Source of the DNA: Cercis canadensis
Taxonomy: Eukaryota; Streptophyta; Magnoliopsida; Fabales; Fabaceae
Length of the DNA stretch: 64,000 nt
Direction of reading: 5' to 3'
NCBI GenBank assembly: GCA_003255065.1
Contig: QAOA01004580.1
Location: forward strand, 179,859 to 243,858
Both the position numbers and the translations under genes were made by a program. Below are positions 11,270 through 22,659 of this stretch, one piece after another. The notes beneath the pieces were generated by a model. That model worked only from the letters and a program-made list of their open reading frames with translations, had not been told where the DNA came from and did not search any database. The stretch's first letter is position 1. Every line of letters starts with the position of its first letter.

Positions 11270-12664
11270 GACCGTTATGTAACCCTCATACTGCACCATG
11301 GTGGAAAGTTTGTACGTTAGCCGACACTTACCTATGTTGACGGAGAAGAAGATGCATGAGATTTGGTAGATATTGATAAAGTCTATATTCCAACTATTTC
11401 ACAGTTATTTTGTGAGCATGGGTATGATTCTTACACAAATTGTTATTGGTTAGTGTCTGAGTCAGAGTTAGAGTTAGAGGATGGGCTTAAACACCTTAAG
11501 GGTGACTTAGATGCTATACAGATGTTTGATATTGTAAAAGGGGTTGATGAGATATAGTTTTATTTTAAGCAACCTATAATTGAAAATCCTAAAATTATTC
11601 AATCTATTCTTAGTTTATCATGTGAGACACAAGGGAGCAATGGGTGTGAAGATTTAGGGAAGGAANATGGGTGTAAAGATTTAGGGAAGGAAAACAATGA
11701 TAGTGATGAACAAATGTAAAACATTGATGAAGATGATGACTATGTGACTTATTTAAGAAGGAATATGAGACAATAAGAGTTTTACAACAGCCCTGATGAT
11801 GTTCATATGCAGCAACCTATAAGCAATTATGCAGACACTAATACAGTTGAAGATGAAGATGCTAGCGAAGAACAAGGGTCAAGCATCAGTGACTCAAATG
11901 ACTCAGATGATGCATAACAAAGCCCATACAATCCACCACCAATCCCTAAGAGTACAGATAAGGAAGACATGCAGAGACTAGTGAAGTTGAAGAAGAATAC
12001 ATCCATGCTTTGAGGAGAAAGTAGTGCTACTGCTTGTCAAGCAACAAAAAAATGTGGTAAGAAGAAAAAGAAGTCCCCACTAGATATATATGTCAATCCC
12101 TTTGAGGTTCAGGGATATGAAACAGAGGATATGCACACTCTTGACAGCTCTGAACTTGAGGTTGATGACTCTAAACAAGTTGAAGTGTTCCCACAATTTA
12201 ATCCTTAAGCTGAATTTGGGAAGGTCAACCTAAAATTTGGAATGAAATTTCTAACCTTAAGTGCATTCAAGGAAGCAGTGAATGATTACACAATTCATCT
12301 TGGCAGGCCTGTAGTGTGGGTGAAAAATGACAAGGAAATGGTCAAGGCCAAATGCATCAATGGCTGTATGTGGGAGATTTTTTGCTCTTTCAGCAATATG
12401 ACACACAGTTTTCAGGTGAAGACTTTCATCAACACACACACATACAGTAGAAAAATCTCAAACAAGCAAACTAATACAAAGTGGTTAGCACATAAGCTTT
12501 TAGAAGAAGTTAGGGGATTTTCGGCCATGGAGGGTACTGATGCTTACAACTTGGTGAAGCGAAAATATAACGTCAATGTGAATGAAAGAACCATATTCAA
12601 GGCATTAAAGATGATAAGGAAAATGGTGAAAAGAACAAAGAAAGAACAATATGCAGCTTTGTGA
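11270..12664 (+). pseudogene. MULE transposase N-terminal half (PB1-like and MuDR DNA-binding regions)
   Basis: The start resembles the N-terminal PB1-like region common in plant MULE proteins: LHHGGKFVR, YVDGEEDA, DLVDIDKVYIPTISQLF, GYDS...YWLVSESE. An acidic linker with several stops follows, with a short repeat around the N at 11666. The MuDR-type DNA-binding domain is at 12242-12664 (LSAFKEAVNDYTIHLGRPV...KAKCINGCMWEIFCS...KTFINTHTYSR, then TKWLAHKLLEEV). The frame is broken at 11300-12240 and ends in TGA at 12662 where this family usually has Trp (YAALWDYC). It continues into the two catalytic-domain copies downstream. Confidence 0.82.
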
Positions 12665-14082
12665 GACTACTGTGGTGAGTTAAAAAGAATGGACCCTAGA
12701 AGGCCTATGCAGCTGGCTGTTGATAGACTTCATGGTGCTTTGGTACCCAACTTTGATAGATTGTATATTTGTTTAGACACTTGCAAAAAAGATTTGAAGG
12801 CTGCTTGTATACCTTTGATAGGTCTAGATGGGTGCTTCCTAAAGGAGTATTATAGTGGGATATTGTTAGCTGCAGTTGCTCAAGATGTAAACAATTTGTC
12901 TATCAAATTGTTTATAGGCTTAATTACAATTTTGGTCCCCCTATTTTAATCACTTGAACGTTTTGGTCCTTCTCCTTTAAAAATGAACTATTGAGTCCTT
13001 CTATATTCATAAAATGTACAAGTTTAGTCAATTTATCTTTAAGTCAAAATTCTTAGGTTTATTTCAAGATGTAAAGTTCTCTAATTCATAATCCCACCGT
13101 TCATATTGAAAAGCTACGTCTTGTGAATCTTTCCATTAAATTTCAGCTCGATCTAACGGTGAATAAGTCTAAATTTTTGGTTAGATAAAAACTTATGGTT
13201 TTTGTATTTTGGACTGAGTTTCATTGTTAGATCGAGCTCAAATTTAGTGAAAAGGTTCACAAGATGTAGCCCTTCAATCTGAACGGTGGGATTATGAATC
13301 AGAGAACTTTACACCTTGAAATAAACCTAAGAATTTTGACTTAAAGATAAATGGACTAAACTTGTACATTTTATGAACATAGAGGGACTCAATAGTTCAT
13401 TTTTAAAGAAGGGGGATCAAAACGTTCAAGTGGTTAAAATAGGGGGACCAAAATTGCAATTAAGCCTTATTTATATTGTTGTAGATCTTGAGACCAATGA
13501 CACTTGGAGATGATTTTTGACAAGACTGATTAAGGATATTAGAGATCTAAGGGAACATGGTTGGAACTTCATATTAGATCAGCAGAAAGTTAACATTTAT
13601 TGTAAGTTTATAAATTTATATTCGATAATAATATGTCATACTTCAAAGGTCAACACATTTATTTTTTACACTGTACAGGGTTTGGAACATGCACTGGCCA
13701 AATTATGTCCTACAACTCCTCACAGGTCATGTGCCATGAACATTTGGAAGAATTTTTGTAAGACCTGGAAAAGCAAATAACTTAGATTGAAGGTGTTTTT
13801 AGTAGCAAAGTCTACTACAATGGGAGAGTTTGATAGGCATATGGCTAAGATCAAAATGATTGACTAAGATGCTTATGACTGGTTGATGAAAAATGCTCCT
13901 GCTAGATGGGTTAGAGGATCATTTAGCACTTACAGCAAGAACCAAGTCATCACAAGCAACATGTGTGAACAATTCTACAAGACGATACAGAAGTTCAGAT
14001 GTAACATAATTTTTACTATGCTTGAAGAAATAAAGGGTTATCTTATGAGAAAGAGATCATATATGCTTGTAAATGTCAGAAA
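12573..14082 (+). pseudogene. MULE transposase catalytic domain, copy A (disrupted by a MITE)
   Basis: Reads RMDPRRPMQLAVDRLHGAL, CIPLIGLDGCFLKEYYSGIL (first catalytic Asp), then a 1-bp deletion and a 550-bp MITE. It resumes with TRLIKDIRDLREHGWNFILDQQK (second Asp). After a retained intron with a GTTAAC donor come GLEHALAKLCPTTPHRSCAMN and WVRGSFSTYSKNQVITSNMCEQF. Compared with copy B it has two further stops (at 13779 and 13866). It ends at the N at 14083. Overall difference from copy B is roughly 2-3 percent by eye. Confidence 0.85.
12917..13466. mobile_element. 550-bp foldback Mutator-like MITE
   Basis: The whole segment is a near-perfect palindrome. It opens GGCTTAATTACAATTTTGGT and closes with the complement, with arms of about 250 bp around a short centre near 13195. 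It is flanked by 9-bp direct repeats, TTGTTTATA (12908-12916) and TTATTTATA (13467-13475), the target size of Mutator elements. The empty site survives in copy B of the surrounding gene (about 14420-14428), so insertion and target duplication are read directly. It has no coding capacity. Confidence 0.93.
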
Positions 14083-14083
14083 N

Positions 14084-15568
14084 TCAATGTGAATGAAAGA
14101 ACCATATTCAAGGCATTAAAGATGACAAGGAAAATGGTGAAAAGAACAAAGAAAGAACAATATGCAGCTTTGTGAGACTATTGTGGTGAGTTAAAAAGAA
14201 TGGACCCTAGAAGGCCTGTGCAGCTGGCTGTTGATAGACTTCATGGTGCTTTGGTACCCAACTTTGATAGATTGTATATTTGTTTAGACACTTGCAAAGA
14301 AGATTTGAAGGCTGCTCGTATACCTTTGATAGGTCTAGATGGGTGCTTCCTAAAGGGGTATTATAGTGGGATATTGTTAGCTGCAGTTGCTCAAGATGTG
14401 AACAATTTGTTCTATCCAATTGTTTATATTGTTGTAGATCTTGAGACCAATGACACTTGGAGATGATTTTTGACAAGACTGATTAAGGATATTGGAGATC
14501 TAAGGGAACATGGTTGGAACTTCATATCAGATCAACAGAAAGTTAACAGTTATTGTAAGTTTATAAATTTATATTCGATAATAATATGTCATACTTCAAA
14601 GGTTAACACATTTATTTTTTACACTGTACAGGGTTTGGAACGTGCACTGGCCAAATTATGTCCTACAACTCCTCACAGGTCATGTGTCATGAACATTTGG
14701 AAGAATTTTTGTAAGACTTGGAAAAGCAAAGAACTTAGATTGAAGGTGTTTTTAGTAGCAAAGTCTACTTCAATGGGAGAGTTTGATAGGCATATCGCTA
14801 AGATCAAAATGATTGACCAAGATGCTTATGACTGGTTGATAAAAAATGCTCCTGCTAGATGGGTTAGAGGATCATTTAGCACTTACAGCAAGAACCAAGT
14901 CATCACAAGCAACATGTGTGAACAATTCTACAAGACAATACAGAAGTTCAGATGCAACATAATTTTTACTATGCTTGAAGAAATAAAAGGTTATCTTATG
15001 AGAAAGAGATCATATATGCTTGTAAATGTCAGAAAATATAAGACTAAATATGTGTCAATGGCAGTAGCCTTTCTTGAAACTGAGAAGAAAAGAAGCAGTG
15101 AATGGTGTCCATTATGGGCTAGAGATCCTGTTGGACATAAATATGAAATTAGTAGGGGACCAACCGACAAAGTAGTGGTTGATTTGTCAGCTAAGATATG
15201 CTTATGTAAGACTTGGGATCTGACAGGGATACCTTGTAGACATGCTTGTATAGCATTCACATCAAACAATGAAGACCCAAACACTATAGTGAATGATTGG
15301 TACTTAACCAACACATGGTTGAAGGCTTATGAGCCTTTTATACAGCCACTTGTAGGACAAGATTATTGGCAGAAGACATACCTTGGTGATATAAATCATC
15401 CTTTATTCAAGAGACCAGTTGGTAGGCCCAAAAAAAATTGAAGTAAAGTCAACGATGTTCTACAAGATTCTAGCCGGCTGGAAAGAAAATATATGGCCAC
15501 TAAATGCTCAAAATGTGGTGGGACAGAGCACAACATGATAACTTGCAAGGGAGTGAAACCACATAAGC
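14084..15568 (+). pseudogene. MULE transposase catalytic domain and C-terminus, copy B
   Basis: This is the cleaner copy. It reads LIGLDGCFLKGYYSG (Asp), YPIVYIVVDLETNDTWR, then TGA in place of the usual Trp. It continues TRLIKDIGDLREHGWNFISD (Asp), an intron (about 14539-14632, GTTAAC to TACAG), GLERALAKLCPTTPHRSCVM, SNMCEQFYKTI, and a SWIM zinc finger (CLCKTWDLTGIPCRHACIAF, about 15199-15258). A CCHC knuckle (CSKCGGTEHNMITCKG) follows at about 15505-15552, after the stop at 15439. Plant MULE transposases carry this MULE-SWIM-knuckle order. It would act in the nucleus on MULE ends, but the shared nonsense codon makes it a pseudogene. Confidence 0.88.
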
Positions 15569-15599
15569 AATAAAAGAAGAGTAAGAAACTAACCAACTA

Positions 15600-16798
15600 G
15601 CCTTCTATAGAGGGAGAGGTTCCAATCAGTCAACCAATTGATTCACAAGCCCCACCCCCTAACCAAGATTCTCAAGCTGAACAACCACAAAACAAGAAGA
15701 AGTTAACACATAAAAAGAAGAAAAAGGTACTAACGAACACAATTTTGTTGGTACTAAACTTGCATATTTGTATACCATATAATTTAAAATTTACTCAAAT
15801 GGTATTGCTTTTGTCCACAGGGATCAAGGCAGCATTGCAACATTGCAGGCAATCAAGAGACTGTGACTACAAACACCATTCAAGCAGCAACCATGGCTAC
15901 TAGGAAAAGATTTTCAGCATACATTTGTAGTAAACATTCAAGCAAAGGGAAAAAGAAGCTATTAGTTAATGTGTGAATGCTCATGAAGTTGTGTTGCTTG
16001 ATTTTTTTTCCATATGTTCTTAGGTTAGAAATTGTTGTGTACTGTTTATTGGTTTGTAAGAATTTATGTAGGATTTATTGTAAATCACCAACCAACTTTT
16101 AAGGACCTTAAGTGACTTACTTACTGACTTATGTTGGCTGGTCATTAGTCATACTTTATTAAATGACATTTCAACTTATGAGCTGATGTATTTCTTGCTT
16201 TTGTTTGATGTGCTTATATTTTGGCTATCTCAACAGAGCATTTCATATCATCCACTTCTGTACTTCTATCTTTTACTTATGGATAAAAAAAAAATCATGC
16301 ATGGCTCCCCAAGCTGCTTGAAACTAACAGTGAAACAAATTTATTTGGGAGATATGTTGCTATTAAGTTTGACATTATATTGTCTGCATTCTTACTCATT
16401 AGATAGTTCATACTTTCACAATGCAAATTTATATTGATCCTAGTTGAGATTTATGATGTCCCTTGCCTTGATTGAAAGTAGTAAGTTTTTTTGTAGTATT
16501 TCTGTGCTTTAACTTGTCTTGGCTTCATTAAAAGGTTTATCTGGAGAGTTTTTACTAGCTTCCTCTCTAAAGTTTGCAGATCCTTGTTAAGCTGTGTTAT
16601 TTATGTTGTTGTCTGTAATTCTCTGCATCTTTTTTTACTCATTTGCTTTGATATCTTTGACATATCAAATGCTACTTGAAATTCCTTTATCTTCTAGGAA
16701 CGTCTTAACATTTGTGCTAGACATTTTATTCCAAAAAAAAAAAACATTTTCTGCTAAATAGAAATGTTGTAGTAAGAGTTGCTTGTGCGTTATCTTTG
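15600..16798 (+). other. MULE 3' region and AT-rich DNA without a gene
   Basis: 15600-15960 reads as a Gln/Lys-rich low-complexity tail of the MULE gene with one intron-like gap. From 15975 on there are T-rich sequences and short reading frames without recognisable similarity. Confidence 0.5.
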
Positions 16799-17418
16799 TT
16801 ATGTTGTGCAAAGGTATTGATTTCATTGCGCATCTTGACAGTTTTAGCTAGTGGAAAAAACCGTGCAATGAATTGTTCACTCATTTCATCCTATGTGGTG
16901 ATAGATCCCAATGGTAGAGAGTAGAGTCAATTTCGTGTCTCATCCTTCAGTGGAAAAAGGAATTAGCAGAGTCTAATAGTGTCTTCAGTGGCGTCATTGT
17001 ACTTGAAAGTATCACATATTTCCAAAAATCCCGCTAAGTGCACATTAGTATCCTCAGTTGCCAATCCACCAATCTGGTTAGCTTGCATCATCTGAATAAC
17101 ACCCAGCTTGATCTCAAAGTTGTTGGCTTATATGACTGGCCTAGTAATCCCTAAGATTAAGATTGGTCCATTGGGAACTCCATAATGCTTCAATGCCTTT
17201 CGGACCACCACTGGCTCTTTGTTTTGTTTGGCCTTTTTCATAGTGTCCTAAGCTAGTATGGAAATATTTCTTCTTTTCTTTAAGTTTTTCTTACAAGTCT
17301 TTTCGATTTCAGAATCCAAAGGAATTAGATTACTTCGCCTCTCACTTCTCATATACTAGAGAAAACTATTGAAAAACAAATAGCAATGATTAAAATAGAA
17401 AATAAATGTCTAGACTAA
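16799..17418 (-). repeat. Athila-type gag fragment, near-copy of 35877-36485
   Basis: The 620 bp aligns without large gaps to the minus-strand Athila gag leader at 35877-36485. By eye there are about 15-20 differences plus one 9-bp indel near 17119. Similarity starts abruptly at 16799 in the middle of gag and stops exactly at the N at 17419. It may be a real capture inside the hAT composite or a chimeric contig end. Confidence 0.85.
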
Positions 17419-17419
17419 N

Positions 17420-18243
17420 TGATGTTTGGTTGATGTCATTCATTTCACTAAATTATTTATGTGACAAGCCTTTGGATTCTTCCTTTGCAGCTAAACTATT
17501 GTTTTATGTGCAAACGTAGAATAAGGATTGTGATTATTTCAATTCTTTGCAAATGGTGCAGAAAATGTGTAGTTGCAGAAATTATTTACTAATAAATATT
17601 TTATTAAACAAACTACACCACTTTTGTTGGTTTCACTGTTTGTCTGTGACAGTGTGCATTAGCATACATAATTTGCTAATAGAAACTTTGTTGAAGAAAC
17701 CTCACATCATCTCCCATTTCGTTTTCCCTCATCCTCCTTTCTCTCTATCTCTCTTGTGTTTTCTCTTGAGCAAACTCTTTGATAAACCACACAATAGTTG
17801 CTTTCTCTGGTGTGTGTATGAGAGTGTGAGAAAGAAATAGGGAAGGGACGAAAGCAGGGAGGGAGGTCTGTATATTCTTGAGTTTGATAATATTGGTACC
17901 TAATTATGATGATATAGATAACAGAGAAATCTGTTATCACTTATTTGGTTGTCTACGAGTCACTATTGCCAACCAATTTTCCCTTCACTTAGTTAATTTA
18001 TTACTTGAGAATAGTTGTACTGCATATTATTATTATATTATTTGCTTGTTGTATATATTCCAACCATATGGTAAAATATTTATGCTGCTATAATTACTCA
18101 ACAAAATACAAGTTTATATAATATAATTTATTTTCATTACATACATGTTCAACATGTCTGAAATTTACAATATAGTAAACAACATTTACATTCTAGGAAA
18201 TTGATCAATTCAACTTTACATTTATTCTATCCGATGTTTTGTT
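17420..18243. other. Gene-free segment
   Basis: AT-rich, with CT-rich patches near 17720-17780 that resemble leader sequence. I see no domain on either strand. Confidence 0.5.
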
Positions 18244-18837
18244 TTATTTTACTAAAAATACAATGAACACCAAAACAACCAACAAACCACAAGCAATCTT
18301 CAGTTTCCTAACTTCACTTTCAAGACTCTTAATTATCTTCTTTGGCATCTTCATCACATTTTTCTCATTTGTTATGTAGGACTCAGGAGTTCTTGGAACC
18401 ACCCTTTCAAAGTTCTCGACCCATTGAAAGAATCCATAACATAAGTCTTCATTCTACATATAAAGATGTTTAACTTGTTAAAAAATTGAAATTGAGAACT
18501 TGAAATTACATTCTCAATAAATTAAGTAAATATGTAAATTGAAATTATATTCCCCTCAAACCTTGTAACGTGGACAATGCCAAAATGGGCAATTTGGGTT
18601 CTTCTTTGTCTTTGAAATCAGCATTATCACCCTCTTGTTACAACCACATACATAAAGGGTATTATGGTGGGATATGACATATGCACCGCTTATGAAGCTT
18701 GACCCACTGAAGCTACCTTCTTGGACATAATGTCCATGGATTGTCAACGTGAATGTTTCACCATCAATCATCACAAAACGTCGTTTAGGGACTCCTTCAT
18801 CCTCAAGGATCATTTTAACAATACCTTTGATGTCCAA
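18244..18837 (-). CDS. GRF-type zinc-finger protein with C-terminal membrane segment (MULE-associated type)
   Basis: Two exons on the minus strand, 18837-18562 and 18453-18244, joined by a GTTTGA...ATGTAG intron, give an uninterrupted reading frame. The junction restores a GRF finger: LYVCGCNKRV...TKKNPNCPFWHCPRYK in exon 1 and NEDLCYGFFQWVENF in exon 2. The pattern CxC...NP..FW.C......C.FF.W is typical. It is followed by a Lys/Glu-rich helix and a hydrophobic end (IACGLLVVLVFIVFLV). Short plant proteins of this design are common near MULEs; their role is unknown. The first in-frame ATG is near 18813, but a TTCTAG acceptor-like site just upstream of 18837 suggests an earlier exon that I could not place. 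Confidence 0.62.
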
Positions 18838-20130
18838 CTAGAACAAAATTACCTATTAACAGATATGTTTTAGCTATTATTCTTTCTCTTACTTGTCTTT
18901 ATATTTATACTACAAAGAACGTAATACAAAATACATAGAAAGAAATATAAGGGGTGAGGGTTATAGAAAGAGTCATTTCTCTACTATATGCTTATGACCA
19001 TTTATTTGTACTTCTTGTAGCATTATGTAAGCTTTTAAAATAGTAGAGTAAGTTAAGGTACACTCCATTAATGTTTTTGACATGATATGATTATGAAAAC
19101 ACATGAAGTTATATTCCTGTTGAAGAGCATTTTAATAAGCTACAAAACTTATCTGGATGCCTATTTTTAAGAAAATATCTTATGATTTTCCAATTGATGT
19201 TCCACAGAGATTCATACTAAACAGAAAAGGCAAATGCTTTAAACACCAAGGGAAGCTGTTGGTTAGAACCAGATTAACTGAGACAAAAACCACTTAGGAG
19301 AATGAAGTACAACAGGCAAACAATGAGGACAAAACATGGCTAGACCAAAGTGAAGATTGATCTAGATAAACAATACCTATCAAGAAAAACACACACACCA
19401 ACATATACTAGGTAGATAGTTCACCTTTTCAGAGATCATTATAGACATCATTATATAAATAGTGGGGAAAAGATGCAGAACATGGAAAGTAAAATTTAGT
19501 ATCAAAGGTCAGAAGACATTTTCCCACTTTTCACTCAAGTAGAATATCATTGGACTTGAAAAGGACAGTAGCAATCCAAATTGTGATAAAAAAAACCTGC
19601 AATGATTTGAAAATTTTCACAGATAACCAACTTGAAGAACAATTAAACTGAATGAAGTTAGCACCCAATTGAACGTAAAAAATAACATATCACCAACTAG
19701 CTTAATTGACTTTTTTTAACGAAATATCATATGGACATGGGCTATTAGAGAAAGTTTGGAGCAAAACAGCCAAATGGAAAATTGTCTCTATGATCTCTTA
19801 TATATGTTCATTCATAAAGTAGTAGGAGAATCAAACCCCAATCCCTTTTTGCTAGTTTCATAACACAATAGAAACTTGTATAGCATAAAATAGAATTTCA
19901 GGGAAAAGAATCAGAACATGAAACAAAAATTTAGTATAAAAGGTAACAAGGTAACAAAAATTTAGTACAAACAAAAAATAAAATAACAGATAAGCCATTT
20001 TCACCTATAATAAGCACATTGTTACTGTATTTAGTGAATGTGAATAAAACTCATTTCAGATGGAGACAAATAGGAGTTTGGAAAAACTTACATGTTAGAG
20101 GATGAAGTATCTTCAGAATGAATTACACAT
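18838..20130. other. Gene-free segment, possibly intron of the GRF gene
   Basis: No domains or repeats recognised. It lies between the GRF exons and a region at 20123-20452 that has a long minus-strand frame, so it may be an upstream intron of the GRF gene. Confidence 0.35.
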
Positions 20131-20299
20131 GACCTACATTTTCCTTTCTTTCATTTGTTTGTCTCCTTCCATACTCTGATTCCAACGATTGAGACAGTGA
20201 GAAAGGGAAATCGTGTTTGTCTCCTTCCACTTCAATGCTTTGGGGCTTAGGGTTCCAATTTGGGGAAATTGCGATTCTAGTGAGAAAGGGAAATCGTGG

Positions 20300-20700
20300 T
20301 TTGGGTAGGATTTCATAGTGACAGGGGCATAGGGTTCCAATTCCTAAGTTGCAAAAACCTTCCTTCAGGTCGCGATGAATTGAATTCCAATTCTTTAGAA
20401 TACGACGCCGTATGGGTAGATGAGGTGTTTTCTGCTCTTTGTAAAACGTCATCGTTTTACATGTGCCACGCCAGCAGCCAGCCTAACTTCCATGTTAGCT
20501 TGCCAAGTCATCAACTAACGGTCATATCAGCACTTAATATGCCACGTGGCAATTTTTGTTAAGTCTTACTAACGGACCCTAGCGGAGGACTAAATTGGCA
20601 GATGGAATATAAATTCAAGGACGAAATCACCAAAAATTAATGAAGGACTAAATTTTCAGTAATGCCTTTTTTAAGGACAAAAAAAAGGTTTTACTCTTAA
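20300..20700 (-). repeat. MULE terminal-repeat-like segment, partner not found
   Basis: On the minus strand from about 20700 the sequence reads AAAGGCATTACTGAAAATTT and continues with TTTAGTCC, a CCACGTGGCA box and GACGTTTTACA. This layout is familiar from long terminal repeats of plant MULEs. I found no matching inverted copy left of 11 kb, so the left end of the MULE is missing or lost in a misjoin. An internal repeat (GAGAAAGGGAAATCGTG, 20197 and 20280) lies just inside. Confidence 0.4.
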
Positions 20701-21189
20701 TAATTATATAGTTTGTTTTCTGTGGCCCTTTGTGGAGTATTGAAGAGGATGGTTTCATTTCCTATCTTTCTTTATTCCTCATTACTCTCAATACTTTCTC
20801 TTTGATAGAACTTTAGTTACAATTTATTGATATTGTATAAAACAAATCAAGTTAGAGGCTAGAGGAGATAATTTATGGTTATGAGCTTCATTGTTTTTCT
20901 TTCCTACACAATATTTATGCTTGCTATCTGGTCTCTGTACTTAAATTTTTTGGTTTTTTTTTCATTTTTGGAGGGTTGGCCCTCCTAACTAGCAACCCAC
21001 TAGTGGGTTGGGTTGGGTGAGGTTTTCTCAGCTTGCCCAGTCCTGTTTACTGGCGGGTTGAGGTGGGTTGGCCCATCTTGACAACTCTAGTTCTAAGCAG
21101 TCCAACTAGTAGAACAAGTTAAAGATATCAACTGAACCAGTATCTTGACAGAGTACTGGCTGGTCCAGTCCGGTTTTAAAAACACTATT

Positions 21190-22655
21190 TGTGAGTTTTT
21201 GGCCAAATTCTCTGTTTGACCCTTCTAACTCCCGAATTACGCATACAGCCCTCCATTCTTCAATCATTGCTTCTTGGCTTGAAGTTTGGTCTAAAACTCC
21301 TCAATCAACCCTCTAAAAAATTCCTCACATCTTCTTTGTTTTCTATGGCTCATTTGGAGTCTTGATGGTGCTTCATTGATTCTCATAATTTCTATTACTT
21401 ATTCTCATAGTTGATGTGTCTTGCTTCATTGACAAACTAATAATTTTCAAAAAAATTGGTTATTTTTTGTACTTGAGGAAGATTGGAAAAATGAGAATTC
21501 TGTGTTGCTGACTCTTGTAATGTTCTATGTATATCTAGGAACGTTCTTTCATAAAAAAGTTTGAAGGCAAAGACCTAGATCTTGAGATTTTGGTAGGTAG
21601 CTTGGAACCTCTTGTAAATTTTCTCAAATAGTTTGTCTTATAATGTATTGATTGTAAAAATTTTGTGAGAGTCATGAATCTTGGTGACAAATCAATGGAT
21701 TTTCTTTTGGCAGTTAAGTTAATAGTATAAATGTATAATACCAGTATCTTTCCTTAACTTGTCAACTTCATTGACCATTTTTTGAATCCGAATTTTGTGT
21801 AGTAGGTGGTTGCACTTAATAACTAAACCGTTTTATTTGTTTTTTTTCCCTATTTCTCGTCAAAGCCTCCTACATCCTTGAGCCAAATCCACGTGCTAAA
21901 CATAATTTCAGTATTTTGAAAAGAAACGATTATTTTAGCACTTGTTTATCTTTTTCTTTATTTTCTTGGAAATACAAGGAAAGTAGGAAGTGATGGGTGT
22001 GGTATTTGCCCAGCTGAGTCAAAGGCTCTTTATCCAGTTTCACAACATAATTTAACTCAGAGCAGCCCCCTGCTTTTTCTAACAACCAAGCTGGGCCAAT
22101 ATTTAGGTTGAAGACACGTAGTTGCATATTTATCTAACTTCTAAGGCTTGGTTTTCAAGACTATTAAGGTGAACATGAACAAAGCCAAGACAAGCCTAAA
22201 ATTTAATTTGATAGCTTATTGTTCCTTAGTTTGCTTTGTTTATGACTTGTTTAGCACGAAGAAAAATATTTAGAGAGTAGGACAACAGGTACATTGCATT
22301 GTATTTTGACTTGAGAAAAAAAAAATGATTCAATGAACAAGGCACAACTGCAAATTCCAAGTTTGTAAATGCTTATTTGAATAGGATAACGTGTTTGTGG
22401 ATTGAAATTCCTTTTAATATTGTGAGGAAAAGCTTTTTATTTTAGTTAGACAACACAAGTTAACATTTCAGGGTTGGATACTTGTGCATTCTTGTTTCTT
22501 AATTGGTAGTGCTGGCATTTTTATAGGTTGCCTTGATAGGACTTCAGCATTTTCCAAACTCCTTTTCCTAGCTCTGCTTGTTCTAGAGGCTTGGTTAACA
22601 TTCCCTTGTGCTGTATTGGCTTAAGGTGCGTTGTCTTTGATGCAAAAGTTGATTA
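21190..22655. other. Intergenic, no gene recognised
   Basis: T-rich sequence with short frames. It could contain the first exon or leader of the methyltransferase remnant downstream, but I found no convincing match. Confidence 0.45.
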
Positions 22656-22659
22656 TCAG

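Larger units (their letters stand above)
8160..21089 (+). mobile_element. hAT-type insertion, 12.9 kb, composite
   Basis: The left terminus reads TAGAGCTGTTAAATTGG and the right terminus, on the minus strand, TAGAGTTGTCAAGATGG: 13 of 17 match, and this is the Ac/Tam3-type plant hAT terminus. Both are followed inward by GGGC/GCCCGCC-rich subterminal sequence. The flanks are 8-bp duplications with one mismatch, GTTGTAAG (8152-8159) and GTTCTAAG (21090-21097), as expected for hAT. No hAT transposase (BED finger, hAT dimerisation domain) was recognised. The body instead holds a MULE transposase, a GRF-finger gene, a captured SNARE exon and an Athila fragment. Three Ns lie inside, but the matched target duplication supports the overall scaffold. 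Confidence 0.8.
7208..21183. mobile_element. Outer repeat element with TTTTAAAAAC inverted ends, split by the hAT insertion
   Basis: The left end begins GTTTTAAAAACTGAAC (7208), followed by Cys/Gly-codon-like CGAACCGG motifs. The right end at 21183, read on the minus strand, begins GTTTTTAAAACCGGACTGG. Between them, apart from the hAT insertion, only about 1.05 kb belongs to this element. Similar CCGG-rich ends recur singly at 52.7-52.85 kb and 55.4-55.6 kb, so it is a dispersed family. No transposase was seen, and its superfamily and target duplication are not resolved. Confidence 0.5.

Noticed and set aside
12917..13466. Initially looked like an intron of the MULE transposase
   Set aside because: It is a palindrome with a 9-bp target duplication and is absent from the second copy, so it is a MITE.
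20123..20452. 109-codon minus-strand frame
   Set aside because: Lies in MULE-end-like repeat sequence. It may be leader or first exon of the GRF gene, but no motif supports it as an independent gene.
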